A model generated the notes under the pieces. That model worked only from the letters and a program-made list of their open reading frames with translations. It did no database searches and had not been told where the DNA came from. Below are positions 27,301 to 33,916 of a stretch of DNA of 64,000 bases, in pieces (the first letter of the stretch is position 1; every line of letters starts with the position of its first letter). The translations under genes were made by a program, and so were the position numbers. The DNA comes from an uncultured Verrucomicrobia subdivision 3 bacterium (GTDB taxonomy: Bacteria; Verrucomicrobiota; Verrucomicrobiia; Limisphaerales; UBA8199): positions 62,001 through 126,000 of the forward strand of contig CAIWMU010000127.1 of the NCBI GenBank assembly GCA_903913865.1, given 5' to 3'.

Positions 27301-27546
27301 TGTTGCTTTGGTCACCAACCGGATCGGTGGTGTAACTTGTGCGCCACCGCTGGCGATAGCAGTCCGGGCTGGGGGAGCATAGCTGATGCGGCGACTGTCG
27401 GCCGCGCTGGTGGACATGGTCAGGCAGACCATGGCCAGAAACAGTGTTCTCCCAGCGAAGGAATGCAACGCTGAACGTTCATATTTCGCTGTCGGGTTTG
27501 CGCAGTCCGAACTGCACGATATTTCAAACGTCTTTTGTATCTTCAT
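18319..27546 (-). CDS. Giant secreted gingipain-like (peptidase C25) multidomain protein
   Basis: 3075 residues from ATG 27544-27546, which has GGAGTTGGGAG upstream; the track GTG is 15 codons earlier. After a signal region (hydrophobic LFLAMVCLTMSTSAA, about residue 40) comes a C25 peptidase domain (about 285-690) with catalytic His in HRDHGSTSGWGDP (about 528) and Cys in TINCQTAWFD (about 565). Then: an Ig-like domain, three Calx-beta-like repeats (785-1085), an FnIII-like segment, a LamG-like jelly roll (1220-1420), a Calx-beta domain, and three tandem copies of a roughly 315-residue [GATase/ThuA-like plus Calx-beta] module (1580-2530). A second jelly roll, a CARDB-like domain, a proprotein-convertase P domain (2838-2990) and a short C-terminal domain ending FFRLRIQ complete it. 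Domain limits are estimates. Probable role: surface or secreted cysteine protease/adhesin. Confidence 0.88.
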   Translation of the reverse strand: MKIQKTFEISCSSDCANPTAKYERSALHSFAGRTLFLAMVCLTMSTSAADSRRISYAPPARTAIASGGAQVTPPIRLVTKATDRSDFEASSDGVWVHPRTLDGRDFSMLELDGGGVGGEIGDPQIPNHGQFIQVPEGSQVRLVIDEVQWVDIAGQFTIMPRQEPPADVVGAKSPPFRQNAAAYQGNEFLPAQPVKLADRMKIRHNDMVYVMYTPIAWNPELGTMRAARFVRWHLEIKEGTASTGRTDRSAQDALGTEAFAPMVARAMDVRPDPAPEKATIQPNLVTGNGADYLIIVDPNFEDEIMPLANWKHQKGYKTKVVTTTSIASPVTATAIKDYIQDAYDTWNPAPTYVLLVGDSGFIPAHYKSTHPYHGTKTATDLYYATTDGTDLFPDIFLGRFPCATGTECTRMVNKTLEMEKNPTTDAGFYNSVLVAAYFQDKTDVDPSDGYEGRLFMETGVAVKDFFTSQGYSVDTSFVAETTTTPRRYNWDSLLHTNGAVYASSPTYLAASAARTAVSNSVNAGVWLVQHRDHGSTSGWGDPPFSTSEVNRLANSNKYPVVMTINCQTAWFDDGTDCFSEAWLKKATGGSHCVIGATRVSYSWWNDWMVHGFYECMYPNYMETLAGFSGYKPTLSYGNNYVGKGTHIGQILNYGKMMMYDKYAGGSQVGLCLVEFEIMTLLGDPEHSPRHTFPNTIAATYPGTLVSTIATNFNVTVTSGGSPLAGAKVALVLDPGDYHTATTSAGGVANFNFTPSAPVGGSNRMSIVISHPDYKPYTNSILINTLGMVLSLPTVVTEGDGLRLLAGSVRIPNPMATPVTVSLQSLDTTEITVPASFTIPANTNTGYFSFTVVDDAILDGTAIAVVKASAVGFGDASDALFIMDNENAVISVSAASKTKEGNSPYQATVSLNLTPQYNFTVTLTSSDPSELVVPATVTIPAYTTSASFTITPMDDREIDGTKTAVITASRTGHTSGTASIQIADDESLAIGLETPEILMESAGTLAGAGRVTIGGTLATNVVVALSSSDPTELTVPPTLIIPTGSTSAVFTITMINDALVDGPQTVLLGATPFGLGRATNSITVYDDESPPAPYNPIPADAADNVIVTTTLDWSYFAISGKDCSNEVYLGTSSTLTSANKLGVTAATVWTPTRLAPMETYYWRVITRRGNLSTAGPVWKFSTRGVDHFTWSTIVSPEMAINPFGVIVSARDEFNTVVTNFTQAVSISGLVGSPAYSLFSESFEDGNFGGWTVGAGTYVRMVTNSTSAAGSNSVTLIGGNSTHGNGLSYNLGVIKPESVKFSVQTAANTKYAAYVVLGDSIDPSSAAAFFYARADGTMGVYEDVVGPHTVPYEPNQWYQIELVFDWDANRIHYKRDGVLVESNIPFRSSGVASLTTLQIYNFDNTQSWWDDFQIISSNQVSQIAVSPTKSPGFVDGYWSGSVAVMEPATNMVLLAEDSSGNKGQSGRFNVSINTHPAISVSDISTVEGETGSHQVTFSVRLNPSSATNVTVAFATANGTATAGTDYLATSGELSFTSGQIVKTVSVTVLSDNLAEGNEFFTLTLSSPFNALLSNSVAKCVIWDDELPPNLYVHSAVGQPWNRPDNAEAMRQALGANWMEVYFETINPDVLFSSAIKFIYMDGSDDNALTMEAFMQTNSARYTTWVAAGGLAFINSAPNQGNGMSLYLGNTLTYPIANGSTGRVAMATHPLATGPFTPAGTTYSGNAFAHASVSGLGLRPLIWDLQNTNQILVAEESYGLGNVVMGGLTAPTYHQPQPNADNLRANLIAWASDPKPYIECQDAYVIENDRGSTNLYFPITLSRAYGSNVTVNYGTLGITATAGVDYTVTSGTATFPPGVTTVNVAIPVLGDLLIEQPERLSLHLSSAVNGVILHDGTGTIIDDDQPHTAFLRSNVGEPWANGTAYTNAINAAFGASAWQSLFFETVNANALFSAATRFVYIEGGDDNAIECNAFLAANRTLIQDWVTAGGLMFLNAAPNEGADISAGFGVTLNYPDQTRTGLLYRATHPIASTPFSPVGLSWVGGSFAHATIQGTGLYPLVTDATNTTRYLVAEKAYGDGNVVFGGLTTFTFHTPSIQASNLFLNILKWASDPKPYASIDDTVSIEPDTGTSNIFFTVRLNRESKTNVSVNFGTSGLTAFAGLDYVATNGTLVFTPGTVALTVPVRMMGDKLLEGHETFKLVLTSATNAMIVDSFGIGTIIDNELPSVAYVRSNAGEPWGSLANSNALNQAFGIGGWQSLFIESADPLTLLSPATKFIFFEGSQSAAPALEAWLGTNSTALYNWVYAGGNAFINAAPTTGNGMYCGNGVFISYTGSNTAASVQSALPAHPLFAGPSTPTGTSYTGTQFAHGILTGTGLLNLLTNSANGTAVLAEKPYGSGTVLYGTMTTANYHSPVLNAANLQANILAWAADPKPYIYVSNAEVIEGDSGTTRAAFTVSMSRRDVAPVSVNFATAGGSATSGVDFIATNGVLVFPAGSQYAVINVAVLGDTIGESTETFFLNVSNPTNCVILDSSGQGTILNDDIFLAALPFSETWESGLRPFWTLGGAGTYHASITTSNTPYAGANHLIMDSTISGSFARNEATVNLAMSGYTNAQLRFFAKGFTDDYQAPPPLPFQFGADFDGVAISPDGIWWFPVLGLGSLTPGYQEFVANLDDTLELYGLEYTTPLYLRFVQYDNYPAPTDGIAFDNISVTAAPRVPVIVAAGASFLTESCPPGNGELDPAERVTLGVQLRNTGPAPSASLVATLLEADGVAAPTAPASYGRIASGQTVSQPFTFTVARPCGGMVVLNIALQNAGTNLGTVKLPIRVGGSGLTTTKFTNPNLISIPSSGPAGTYPSMVNVTGYSGTPSRVWVSLKGLSHSYPADIDILLMGPRGQTAMLLSDVGGGVLVTNLNLTFFEGASTLIANSTLESGIFSTLNSGAGDILPLPAPAGPYGADLTVFTGQDPNGPWQLFVVDDTSSDSGVIANGWELVLEQGTPACCSPAIPLTSARVGNNLQLTFTSSAGLNYAVEYTDGIKPGNIWSNWTSIPGNGAIINYPVPIDTHTNRFFRLRIQ
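19950..22800 (-). repeat. Three tandem ~950-bp protein-coding modules inside the gingipain-like gene
   Basis: Modules run about 22800-21860, 21850-20900 and 20890-19950. Each encodes a stretch beginning VGQPW, VGEPW or AGEPW, then an F-E/S-A, F-(V/I)(Y/F)-x-(D/E)G pattern, AGGxxF(I/L)NxAP, HPLA/HPIA, VAEE/VAEK-x-YG-x-G and NxLxWASDPKPY. A Calx-beta repeat with ATAGVDYTVTSGT-like strands closes each one. The similarity is clear at protein level but diverged at DNA level, so this is an old duplication rather than a recent copy. The first part of the module resembles class I glutamine-amidotransferase/ThuA-like folds only loosely. Confidence 0.8.
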
Positions 27547-27807
27547 GATGTCTCCCAACTCCTTCCACGAGCCCCCCAGCCCGTCATGCACACGATGAGT
27601 TTTGCGGGGCTATTTCCAACGATCCTAATCCCAGTCTTCCGGCAAGACAATGGTTTTTTGTGGTGACAACAACCTTTTTTTATTCCCGGATCCACCCCGA
27701 CCGAGGGATTGTGATATGCCACCTGAGATATTACTGGTGCGATGGGGTGACGCACATGGGAACAGCTCGAATCCCACATTCAGTGACGACGTCAGGGTCG
27801 GTAGAAA

Positions 27808-28800
27808 TCAACCCCGGGGCGGGGTCGCAGCGAGGAGGACTTTCCCCATCGGGCCTTGTGCAAGATGTTCGAATGCCTGGGGGAGGCGATCGAATGGAAA
27901 TACGGAGTCCACGATTGGCTTGAAACCTGCTTGCTGCAGAAGTGCCAGAACCTGTTCCCACGCTTTGATGCTTTCATCCCGGGTGGTGGCACCCACTGCC
28001 ACCCCACCCAGGCGGAGACGGCGGAAAAACAGTGTGGCTGTGTTGAAGTCGGGGACTGTCCCCGCAAGCCTTCCGACAAGGCTCACAACGCCATTATCAG
28101 CGAGGGTGTCGATCACCTCCGGGAGCAGGGTTCCGCCGACATTGTCGATTGCAAGGTTCACCCTGAGGCGGGCTTGTGTCTTGACTTGCGTCCTCCAAGC
28201 CGGATTTGCCGGGTCCAAAGCCAGCAGGCAACCCATCTGCTCCAGAGCCTGCCGCTTCTCAGGCCTTCGGGATAGAGAGATCACCCTATGGCCCATGGCG
28301 AGTGCCAGCTGGACGGAGGCGATTCCAACCCCGCCGGATGCGCCCGTGACCAGCACAACGCTCCCGGGAGGCAGATTTCCCCACATGGTCAACGCCTGAT
28401 GGGCTGTGAGATACACCAGCACGGCACCTGATGCCTGTTCTTCAGTCCATCCTTCCGGGGGTGCTGCCAAATCGTTCACTGCCACAATAACATACTCTGC
28501 AAAGGTTCCCGCCCGGCTTCCCCCTGTTTCCCCGCGCAGGATCATCCGCACATCGCCAAGTTTGATGCCATCCACATTGGAGCCGAGCTTCACTACAGTT
28601 CCAAGACCATCCCTGCCAAGTATGTGGGGCAAGGGCGGGCGTAGAGGATACAGTTTTTCGGCGAGGTAGCGGTCCGCCGGATTCAATGCCGCGAAATGCA
28701 CCCTAAGCAGGACTTCCCCGGGTCCCGGGACGGGGTCTGGGACTTCTGCAAGGTGGAGTGCTCCCAGACCAGAGAAATCGTTTATCAACCAGGCACGCAT
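27808..28800 (-). CDS. Zinc-independent MDR-family alcohol dehydrogenase / quinone oxidoreductase
   Basis: 330 residues. GroES-like N-terminal domain (VPGPGEVLLRVHFAALNPADRYL, then HILGRDGLGTVV) followed by a Rossmann domain with VLVTGASGGVGIASVQLA. The usual catalytic-zinc Cys and the structural-zinc Cys cluster are missing, which places it with quinone oxidoreductase-like reductases using NADPH. The substrate is unknown. It lies six bases after the lipoprotein gene on the same strand and probably shares its transcript. The 261-base gap on to the giant gene shows no clear terminator or gene. Confidence 0.87.
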   Translation of the reverse strand: MRAWLINDFSGLGALHLAEVPDPVPGPGEVLLRVHFAALNPADRYLAEKLYPLRPPLPHILGRDGLGTVVKLGSNVDGIKLGDVRMILRGETGGSRAGTFAEYVIVAVNDLAAPPEGWTEEQASGAVLVYLTAHQALTMWGNLPPGSVVLVTGASGGVGIASVQLALAMGHRVISLSRRPEKRQALEQMGCLLALDPANPAWRTQVKTQARLRVNLAIDNVGGTLLPEVIDTLADNGVVSLVGRLAGTVPDFNTATLFFRRLRLGGVAVGATTRDESIKAWEQVLALLQQAGFKPIVDSVFPFDRLPQAFEHLAQGPMGKVLLAATPPRG

Positions 28801-28806
28801 GGGGGA

Positions 28807-29514
28807 TCAAAATTTGAGATTCCGTCTTCGCAGAGCCACTTCCCGGGCCATCACTTCCGGGCTGTCATAGGGCGTAAAATCCTTTGGAGGGGCAAACAGA
28901 TCCGCCCCGGGGGAGGTCAACCTGACGCGGGACAGCCTGACATGGGTGGCGCCGGGGCCCGACCCGACGCTAAAGGCGACCGGAAAATCATTCAGGCTGC
29001 GGGATTTTTCGACAACCACGGCGGATGAGAGTGCGGTTGCAGAGTTTGTCGCATTCGCAATCTGAATTGTCGGGGAGGATTGGCCTGTTGTGGTGGCCGG
29101 ATTCCCGCCGAAGGTGACAGGGGCATACCCCTGCAGGGCATCGTTGAGCACATAGCCGCTGTGTGCCTGAACATTCCAGATGAAGGTGAACAGTTCTTCA
29201 GGTGCCTTTTTTGCTGTCGCGAGGTCCGGGTCCGGGGCAAAAACGAGAATCCCATCCTTCCCAAACACCTCTCCTGAAACGCGGAGATCCGCCTGGGTCT
29301 CCTCGATGTGCGCGGCGAACGGCTGGGCTCCAGCGAGCAGGATCCCGATGGGGCCGGTCAGGAAAGCGGGGGGCAGTGGTGCATAGACGGGGGTGAACAG
29401 TTCCGGCATCGCCAGATCCTTGTCCTTGGCACATCCTCCCGTGAGCATCAGAAAACAGGTGGTCGCAGCCAGCAGCATTCCGGATTTGAGGGCTTTCATG
29501 AGGAGCTGTTTCAT
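28807..29514 (-). CDS. Lipoprotein of unknown function
   Basis: 235 residues from ATG 29512-29514. The signal peptide MKQLLMKALKSGMLLAATTC runs into the lipobox LTGGC, so the mature protein should start at that Cys and carry lipid. The rest contains AGAQPFAAHIEET, FTFIWNVQAHSGYVLNDALQGYAP and VRLSRVRLTSPG, none of which I recognise as a named domain. The track start is 18 codons earlier and would bury the signal peptide. It probably forms a two-gene unit with the MDR oxidoreductase that follows after six bases. Confidence 0.72.
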   Translation of the reverse strand: MKQLLMKALKSGMLLAATTCFLMLTGGCAKDKDLAMPELFTPVYAPLPPAFLTGPIGILLAGAQPFAAHIEETQADLRVSGEVFGKDGILVFAPDPDLATAKKAPEELFTFIWNVQAHSGYVLNDALQGYAPVTFGGNPATTTGQSSPTIQIANATNSATALSSAVVVEKSRSLNDFPVAFSVGSGPGATHVRLSRVRLTSPGADLFAPPKDFTPYDSPEVMAREVALRRRNLKF

Positions 29515-29588
29515 GGAGTATATGTTATCTGGCAATCGGCGGGATGGCAACAGTCGGGCAGGAGTCAAAGAATCGCATGCGAACAGCC

Positions 29589-32048
29589 CTATTCCCGGTT
29601 CATCAGGTGAAGCAGTGAGGATCGGATGGTCAACTTCACCACATCATTCACCACATCCAATGGTGTGAACTTGCGCACGTGGCCCCAAGCCTCCGTCTCA
29701 GAGGCTGTTCCAACATGCAGGAGCAGGGAGTAGAGCATTTCCCGGGTATCTCTTCGTGCCAGAAGCCGCTCAAATGCGCGGCGAACCGGCTGGATGGCTG
29801 CGCGTGAAAGGTTGGTGTGGAGCAGGGTTGCCTCGTGGGCGAACTGGAGCAGCGTCCTGATTTCCCCGGATGAGAGTGTGGAGGGGTGGCGTGATGGATC
29901 GCGGGGTTCAGCCTTTCCTGAAATTTGCCCCCCCGAGGTGGCACCGGGGGAGAGCAGAAGGTTCAAGGCCCTGAATCTTGGACGCTGGGCGCCCGGCTCC
30001 AGCCAGGGATCGTGCCGCAAGGAACGGAGAATGGGGAGCGCGGGGTGGGATTTGTTTTGCAGATGTACCGCGAGCGGAGTTCCAGCCACGCGCTCATCCT
30101 CCCACCATCCCGGGATCTCAATGAGCTGTCGGCGCGACTCCCGGGCCATCCGCAGGTCGAAGTCGCGCACCAGGCGGAGTTCCTGATGCAGGTAGGGGGA
30201 TGCCACCGGGGTCAGAGCTGCTTTGCGAAGCCGGAGAGGCAGGGGAACGAGGTCCGGCAGGTCGAGGCGCAGTTCCATCTGACCGCCATGGTGCTCGAGG
30301 GCGGTCCGCATGCAGAGGTCCCAGCTGCCTTCGATCTTCGGGAGTGACTGATGGAGGTTAATGCCTGCAAGCAGGGAGATAGCCGCCGCGTGGCTTATCT
30401 CGCAGTTGAGCAGGGGGGTCAATCCGTGCCGGCGTGCCAACTGGTAGAGGCACTCACTCATGCTGGCCTGGCTTTTGGACGTGAACATCTGATGCCACTC
30501 ACAAAACTGGCTGAGGGTGCATTGCCAGAAGACCTGGGGGAAAGCGTCCCGGTTTTTGCACTCGAGGGATTCGCCTGGCGTGTCTATTGCGGATGTTTGC
30601 CGGTCCGGTATTTCACAGATCGTGCCGAGGCCCAGATCATAAAGGGCGTAGGAGTAGGCACTGCGGAGACGTGCCCGGCCCCGGGGACCTTTCCATTTGC
30701 CATGTTCCTGTTCGACCTCCCACGGCTTGATTTGCGCGCATCCCCATCCGAAGTGCCGTGGGGCGATTCGCCGGAGGGCGGTGAAGGCAGACACACCAAA
30801 GCGGGAAAGGATCTGGGGTGAGATTTCATCGAAGTAGCGGGCCCAGCAGCGGAAGGAACGGGCTGCTTCATAATCGAGATCCCCGCCATCTGTAAAAAGG
30901 CGCTGCTCGGTGGTCCGAACCCGCTCCATCACCGTTCTCGCCACCTGATCCAAACCGTTCCAGATGGATTGGTCATCGTCGTGGCAAATGCGCTGAGGCA
31001 GGGATGCGACCTTTCCGAGCACCTCAGGCGGGAGGTTTCCCCGACCGATCCGGTCGATGCAGCGGGAGAGCACCCCACGCCAGTCGAGAAGACCACTGGG
31101 GCGCATGAGGGATGGGGCCACACGAACCCCAAGGGAGAGAAACGCATCCTCCCAGACCGTGCGCCGGAATGCCCCGATGTGCCACACCGGTTTCCCGCCC
31201 GCGAGACTGACCAACCCCAGCCCATGTTTGATCTTCCAGATCCCGGCAGTGATCAGCAGCTCAGCAGTTCGTTCATCATTCAATTCCTGCCGCAGGGTGA
31301 GTTTCCACGGTCGGACTGGAGGATCATCCCCCCTGGTGATTCCCGGGAAGCAGAATTCCGGGACTGTGCTGGGGCGGATGAGTCGAAACCCCGCGCTGCG
31401 CAGCAGATGCCGCATATCGGCGGTTTCGAGCTCGGAGCAGGTTCGGAGGTGGAACTTCTCCATCAGCAGAAAGCGGAGATAGATGGGAGCCCGCCGTTCA
31501 AAAATAAACTGTTCACGTGGCGAGAGGGCCGCCAATGCGGTGGGCGGGGACAGGTGCGGCAGGGGGCAGAGCAACGCCTTGGGGTAGGATGTGAGGAATC
31601 CACCCACTCCGGGGCGCACCACATGCCAGGCGGTGAGGATGAGAAGGGTGTCGTAGTTCAGGGAGTTTTCGACTTCGGGCACCCCCCCGAGGGTTGCAGC
31701 GGCCCGAAAGACTTTCTCGAAATGGGGGAGATGCTGCTGTTCGGGCAGGTCAACCGTGGTGCGGCGGGTCCGGTGTTCCTGCTCCGCCTGCGGATACCAA
31801 TCAGAGATGGCGCGGGCTTGCGCCAGAACGAGAGGGTCAAATTCCGGCAGGGTGATCAAGGTCCGGGCCTCCTCCGGGTTTGTCGAGACCGTGAATGGGG
31901 TTGGCCACCCATGCAGGTCAAAAACGGGCACTGGACCCGAGTCCAGATCACAACCCGGAGCAGGCGGAAGATCCAGGGCATAATTCAGCCCCGGGGACGC
32001 TTCAGCCTCCATCATCAGAGTTGACTGATCTGGCGGATTGGGTTGCAT
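29589..32048 (-). CDS. Unrecognised 819-residue protein
   Basis: A long intact ORF with normal codon use for this window, no signal peptide and no membrane helices, so probably cytosolic. I do not recognise a family. Visible features are an arginine- and leucine-rich composition and several Trp-rich stretches (DWYPQAEQEHRTRR, WGCAQIKPWEVEQEHGKWKG). There are scattered Cys and His without a CxxC pair, and a mostly helical-looking C-terminal third (SSGEIRTLLQFAHEATLLHTNL). Its start is ATG 32046-32048 and the gap to trpF (plus strand) is 202 bases. It is 75 bases upstream of the lipoprotein gene and could share its transcript. Confidence 0.6.
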   Translation of the reverse strand: MQPNPPDQSTLMMEAEASPGLNYALDLPPAPGCDLDSGPVPVFDLHGWPTPFTVSTNPEEARTLITLPEFDPLVLAQARAISDWYPQAEQEHRTRRTTVDLPEQQHLPHFEKVFRAAATLGGVPEVENSLNYDTLLILTAWHVVRPGVGGFLTSYPKALLCPLPHLSPPTALAALSPREQFIFERRAPIYLRFLLMEKFHLRTCSELETADMRHLLRSAGFRLIRPSTVPEFCFPGITRGDDPPVRPWKLTLRQELNDERTAELLITAGIWKIKHGLGLVSLAGGKPVWHIGAFRRTVWEDAFLSLGVRVAPSLMRPSGLLDWRGVLSRCIDRIGRGNLPPEVLGKVASLPQRICHDDDQSIWNGLDQVARTVMERVRTTEQRLFTDGGDLDYEAARSFRCWARYFDEISPQILSRFGVSAFTALRRIAPRHFGWGCAQIKPWEVEQEHGKWKGPRGRARLRSAYSYALYDLGLGTICEIPDRQTSAIDTPGESLECKNRDAFPQVFWQCTLSQFCEWHQMFTSKSQASMSECLYQLARRHGLTPLLNCEISHAAAISLLAGINLHQSLPKIEGSWDLCMRTALEHHGGQMELRLDLPDLVPLPLRLRKAALTPVASPYLHQELRLVRDFDLRMARESRRQLIEIPGWWEDERVAGTPLAVHLQNKSHPALPILRSLRHDPWLEPGAQRPRFRALNLLLSPGATSGGQISGKAEPRDPSRHPSTLSSGEIRTLLQFAHEATLLHTNLSRAAIQPVRRAFERLLARRDTREMLYSLLLHVGTASETEAWGHVRKFTPLDVVNDVVKLTIRSSLLHLMNRE

Positions 32049-32180
32049 TCAAGACATCAATCCCTGCGGAGCGATGCAGGGAAATGTTTACAAACAATAC
32101 CATCAAATGTCACGGATGGAAAGCAGTGGAAACCAATGTGCCGTTGGCGGCCGTTGCATCACGAGGTCTCACGGGAAGGG

Positions 32181-32208
32181 GGGAATTCGTGCGGGCTGCA
32201 CGAATCCC
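32181..32208 (+). promoter_or_regulatory. Hairpin 43 bases upstream of trpF
   Basis: GGGAATTCGTGC pairs with GCACGAATCCC around a GGGCT loop (11 pairs, one bulged A) and is followed by TTTCC. It lies in the leader of trpF in the divergent gap with the 819-residue gene. It could be an attenuator-like element, but no Trp-rich leader peptide or alternative antiterminator stem was found. Treat it as a structure only. Confidence 0.35.
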
Positions 32209-32250
32209 TTTCCGATTGTCCGGATCCCGGCGATCTGAGATTGTTTGGTG

Positions 32251-32877
32251 ATGTCTGTCACAGTGAAAATCTGCGGGATCACGAGCCGCGAGGATGCCTT
32301 TTGTGCGGTTGATTCCGGCGCGAATGCGCTGGGTTTTGTTTTTCATCCTCCCAGCCCCCGGGCACTCAGTGTGGAGCAAGCCTCCCTGATCTGCGGGGAA
32401 CTTCCACCCTGGGTCGCCCGAGTGGGTGTCTTTGTGAATCCGACGGAGCAGTTGGTTCAGGCTGCGGTCAATGCCTGCGGATTGACGATCCTCCAGTGGC
32501 ATGGGGAGGAGACGCCAGAGTTTTGCGTCCAGTTCGGCCTCCTATGCATGAAAGCCTTCCGGTTGAGAGACCGGGAGTCTCTCGGCGCCATCGCGGACTA
32601 TGGGACGAACGCGATCCTGCTGGATGCCTATAATCCGGGACTGCGGGGTGGAACGGGTGAGGTTTGCGATTGGGGCCTTGCGATTGAGGCGAAGAAGTTT
32701 GGAAGGCCCATTTTTCTTGCGGGGGGCCTGACCCCGGAAAACATAGGAGCTGCCATCCAGCAGGTTCGACCATTCGGGGTGGATGTCTCAAGCGGAGTTG
32801 AGGCATCCCCCGGAAAGAAGGATCACGACAAAGTGCGGCGGTTTATCGCCGCCGCAAAGGCTGCTGCGATCGCCTAG
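32251..32877 (+). CDS. trpF: Phosphoribosylanthranilate isomerase
   Basis: Catalyses the Amadori rearrangement of N-(5-phosphoribosyl)anthranilate in tryptophan synthesis. It is a TIM barrel of 208 residues, the normal length. The catalytic Cys is in VKICGITSREDA, the general-acid Asp in AILLDAYNPGLRGGTG, and the phosphate-binding end reads FLAGGLTPENI and GVDVSSGVEASPG. The start is ATG 32251; TTG and GTG codons directly upstream account for the longer track ORF. It stands alone: trpD is 16 kb away and no other trp gene is nearby. Its stop shares the bases CTAG with the convergent dehydrogenase. Confidence 0.95.
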   Translation: MSVTVKICGITSREDAFCAVDSGANALGFVFHPPSPRALSVEQASLICGELPPWVARVGVFVNPTEQLVQAAVNACGLTILQWHGEETPEFCVQFGLLCMKAFRLRDRESLGAIADYGTNAILLDAYNPGLRGGTGEVCDWGLAIEAKKFGRPIFLAGGLTPENIGAAIQQVRPFGVDVSSGVEASPGKKDHDKVRRFIAAAKAAAIA

Positions 32878-33914
32878 ACTGGGACGACCGACCCGGAGCG
32901 GATCGACTTTTCCTCCGCCTCGCAGATTTTGAGTGCGCTGAATCCATCGGCGGCCGTCACCACCTGGGGACGCTGACCGGAGGCTGCGCAGCCGACGACG
33001 TAGCGGATCTCCTCGAGGTAACCGTCCGTCGAGTAGTGAATGAAGTGGGAGTCCTGCCCTGGTTCGGCAACGCGCATCGCATCGGTGCCTCTGGACAGGT
33101 CAAAGTCGAGGGTCGCCTTCTCGAAATAGATGGTGTAGGCCATCTCGAATCCCTTCTTCAAGAGCCAGTTGCCTTCGGCGTGGACGGCCGGGCCGCCGGG
33201 ATATATGTAGTGGGTGACGACGTGGGTGATCGGACCCGCCCCATGGAATGCGCCCGTTGAGAATACAGACTGCGGGGTGCCGAAGAGAAACTGTACGAAA
33301 TCCGTGTCGTGGATGTGCAGGTCGAAGAGGGCCCCGCCCAGATCCGAGCCTGCCGAATAGGTTCCCTGGGCACTCCAGCCGGGCATCTCGGAAACCCGGC
33401 GGAACCGGGCGGCGATGACCTTTCCGTATGTCCCGTCAGTCACCACCTGTTTGAGCCAGCTCCAACCGGGCCAGAACCGCATGCACATGGCAGGCATCAG
33501 GAATCCGGGCGAATCCTTGGCAACATCCAGGATCATCTGCGCCTCGGCAGATGTGCGGGCCATCGGTTTTTCACAGAAAACATTCTTGCCCGCCTTCAAA
33601 CACCGGATGGCCTGTTCAGCGTGGAGGGGGGTTGGGGTGCAGAGGTCAACGAGGTCAATCGTTGGGTCCGACAGCACTTCATCCAGCTGGCGGTAAACTC
33701 CGACCTCGGGCCCGAGGTTGATGTCATCCGACTTCTTGATGTTCCCAGCCACGCCCGCCAGCACCCCGTTGACGGGGAGCCGCACGGCATCGCACACTGC
33801 GGCGACCCGCGCCTGTGGTGTCTGGAGGTATGCCCGTAAATGGGTGACTCCCATGAATCCAAGGCCCACCACGGCGACGTTCACAATCTTTCCCGGCTCG
33901 TTGTTATTATTCAT
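32874..33914 (-). CDS. Gfo/Idh/MocA-family NAD(P)-dependent sugar dehydrogenase
   Basis: 346 residues from ATG 33912-33914. Rossmann motif VNVAVVGLGFMGVTHLRAYL, then the family EKP motif in NVFCEKPMARTSAEA, and a C-terminal alpha/beta domain with DLGGALFDLHIHDTDFV supplying the catalytic-region His. There is no export signal, so it is cytosolic. Members oxidise or reduce sugars and inositols; the substrate is not clear. The start lies two bases after the stop of the sugar isomerase gene, and that gene overlaps the ceramidase-like gene, so the three form one tight operon. Confidence 0.9.
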   Translation of the reverse strand: MNNNNEPGKIVNVAVVGLGFMGVTHLRAYLQTPQARVAAVCDAVRLPVNGVLAGVAGNIKKSDDINLGPEVGVYRQLDEVLSDPTIDLVDLCTPTPLHAEQAIRCLKAGKNVFCEKPMARTSAEAQMILDVAKDSPGFLMPAMCMRFWPGWSWLKQVVTDGTYGKVIAARFRRVSEMPGWSAQGTYSAGSDLGGALFDLHIHDTDFVQFLFGTPQSVFSTGAFHGAGPITHVVTHYIYPGGPAVHAEGNWLLKKGFEMAYTIYFEKATLDFDLSRGTDAMRVAEPGQDSHFIHYSTDGYLEEIRYVVGCAASGQRPQVVTAADGFSALKICEAEEKSIRSGSVVPV

Positions 33915-33916
33915 GA

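Noticed and set aside
27659-27700. T-rich run in the gap before the MDR oxidoreductase end
   Set aside because: No adjacent stem on the correct side for either strand, so it is not called a terminator.
30969-32024. 351-residue plus-strand ORF opposite the 819-residue gene
   Set aside because: The minus-strand ORF is much longer and continuous; the plus ORF looks like a high-G+C shadow with a composition unlike proteins here. As the 819-residue gene is itself unrecognised, a small doubt remains.
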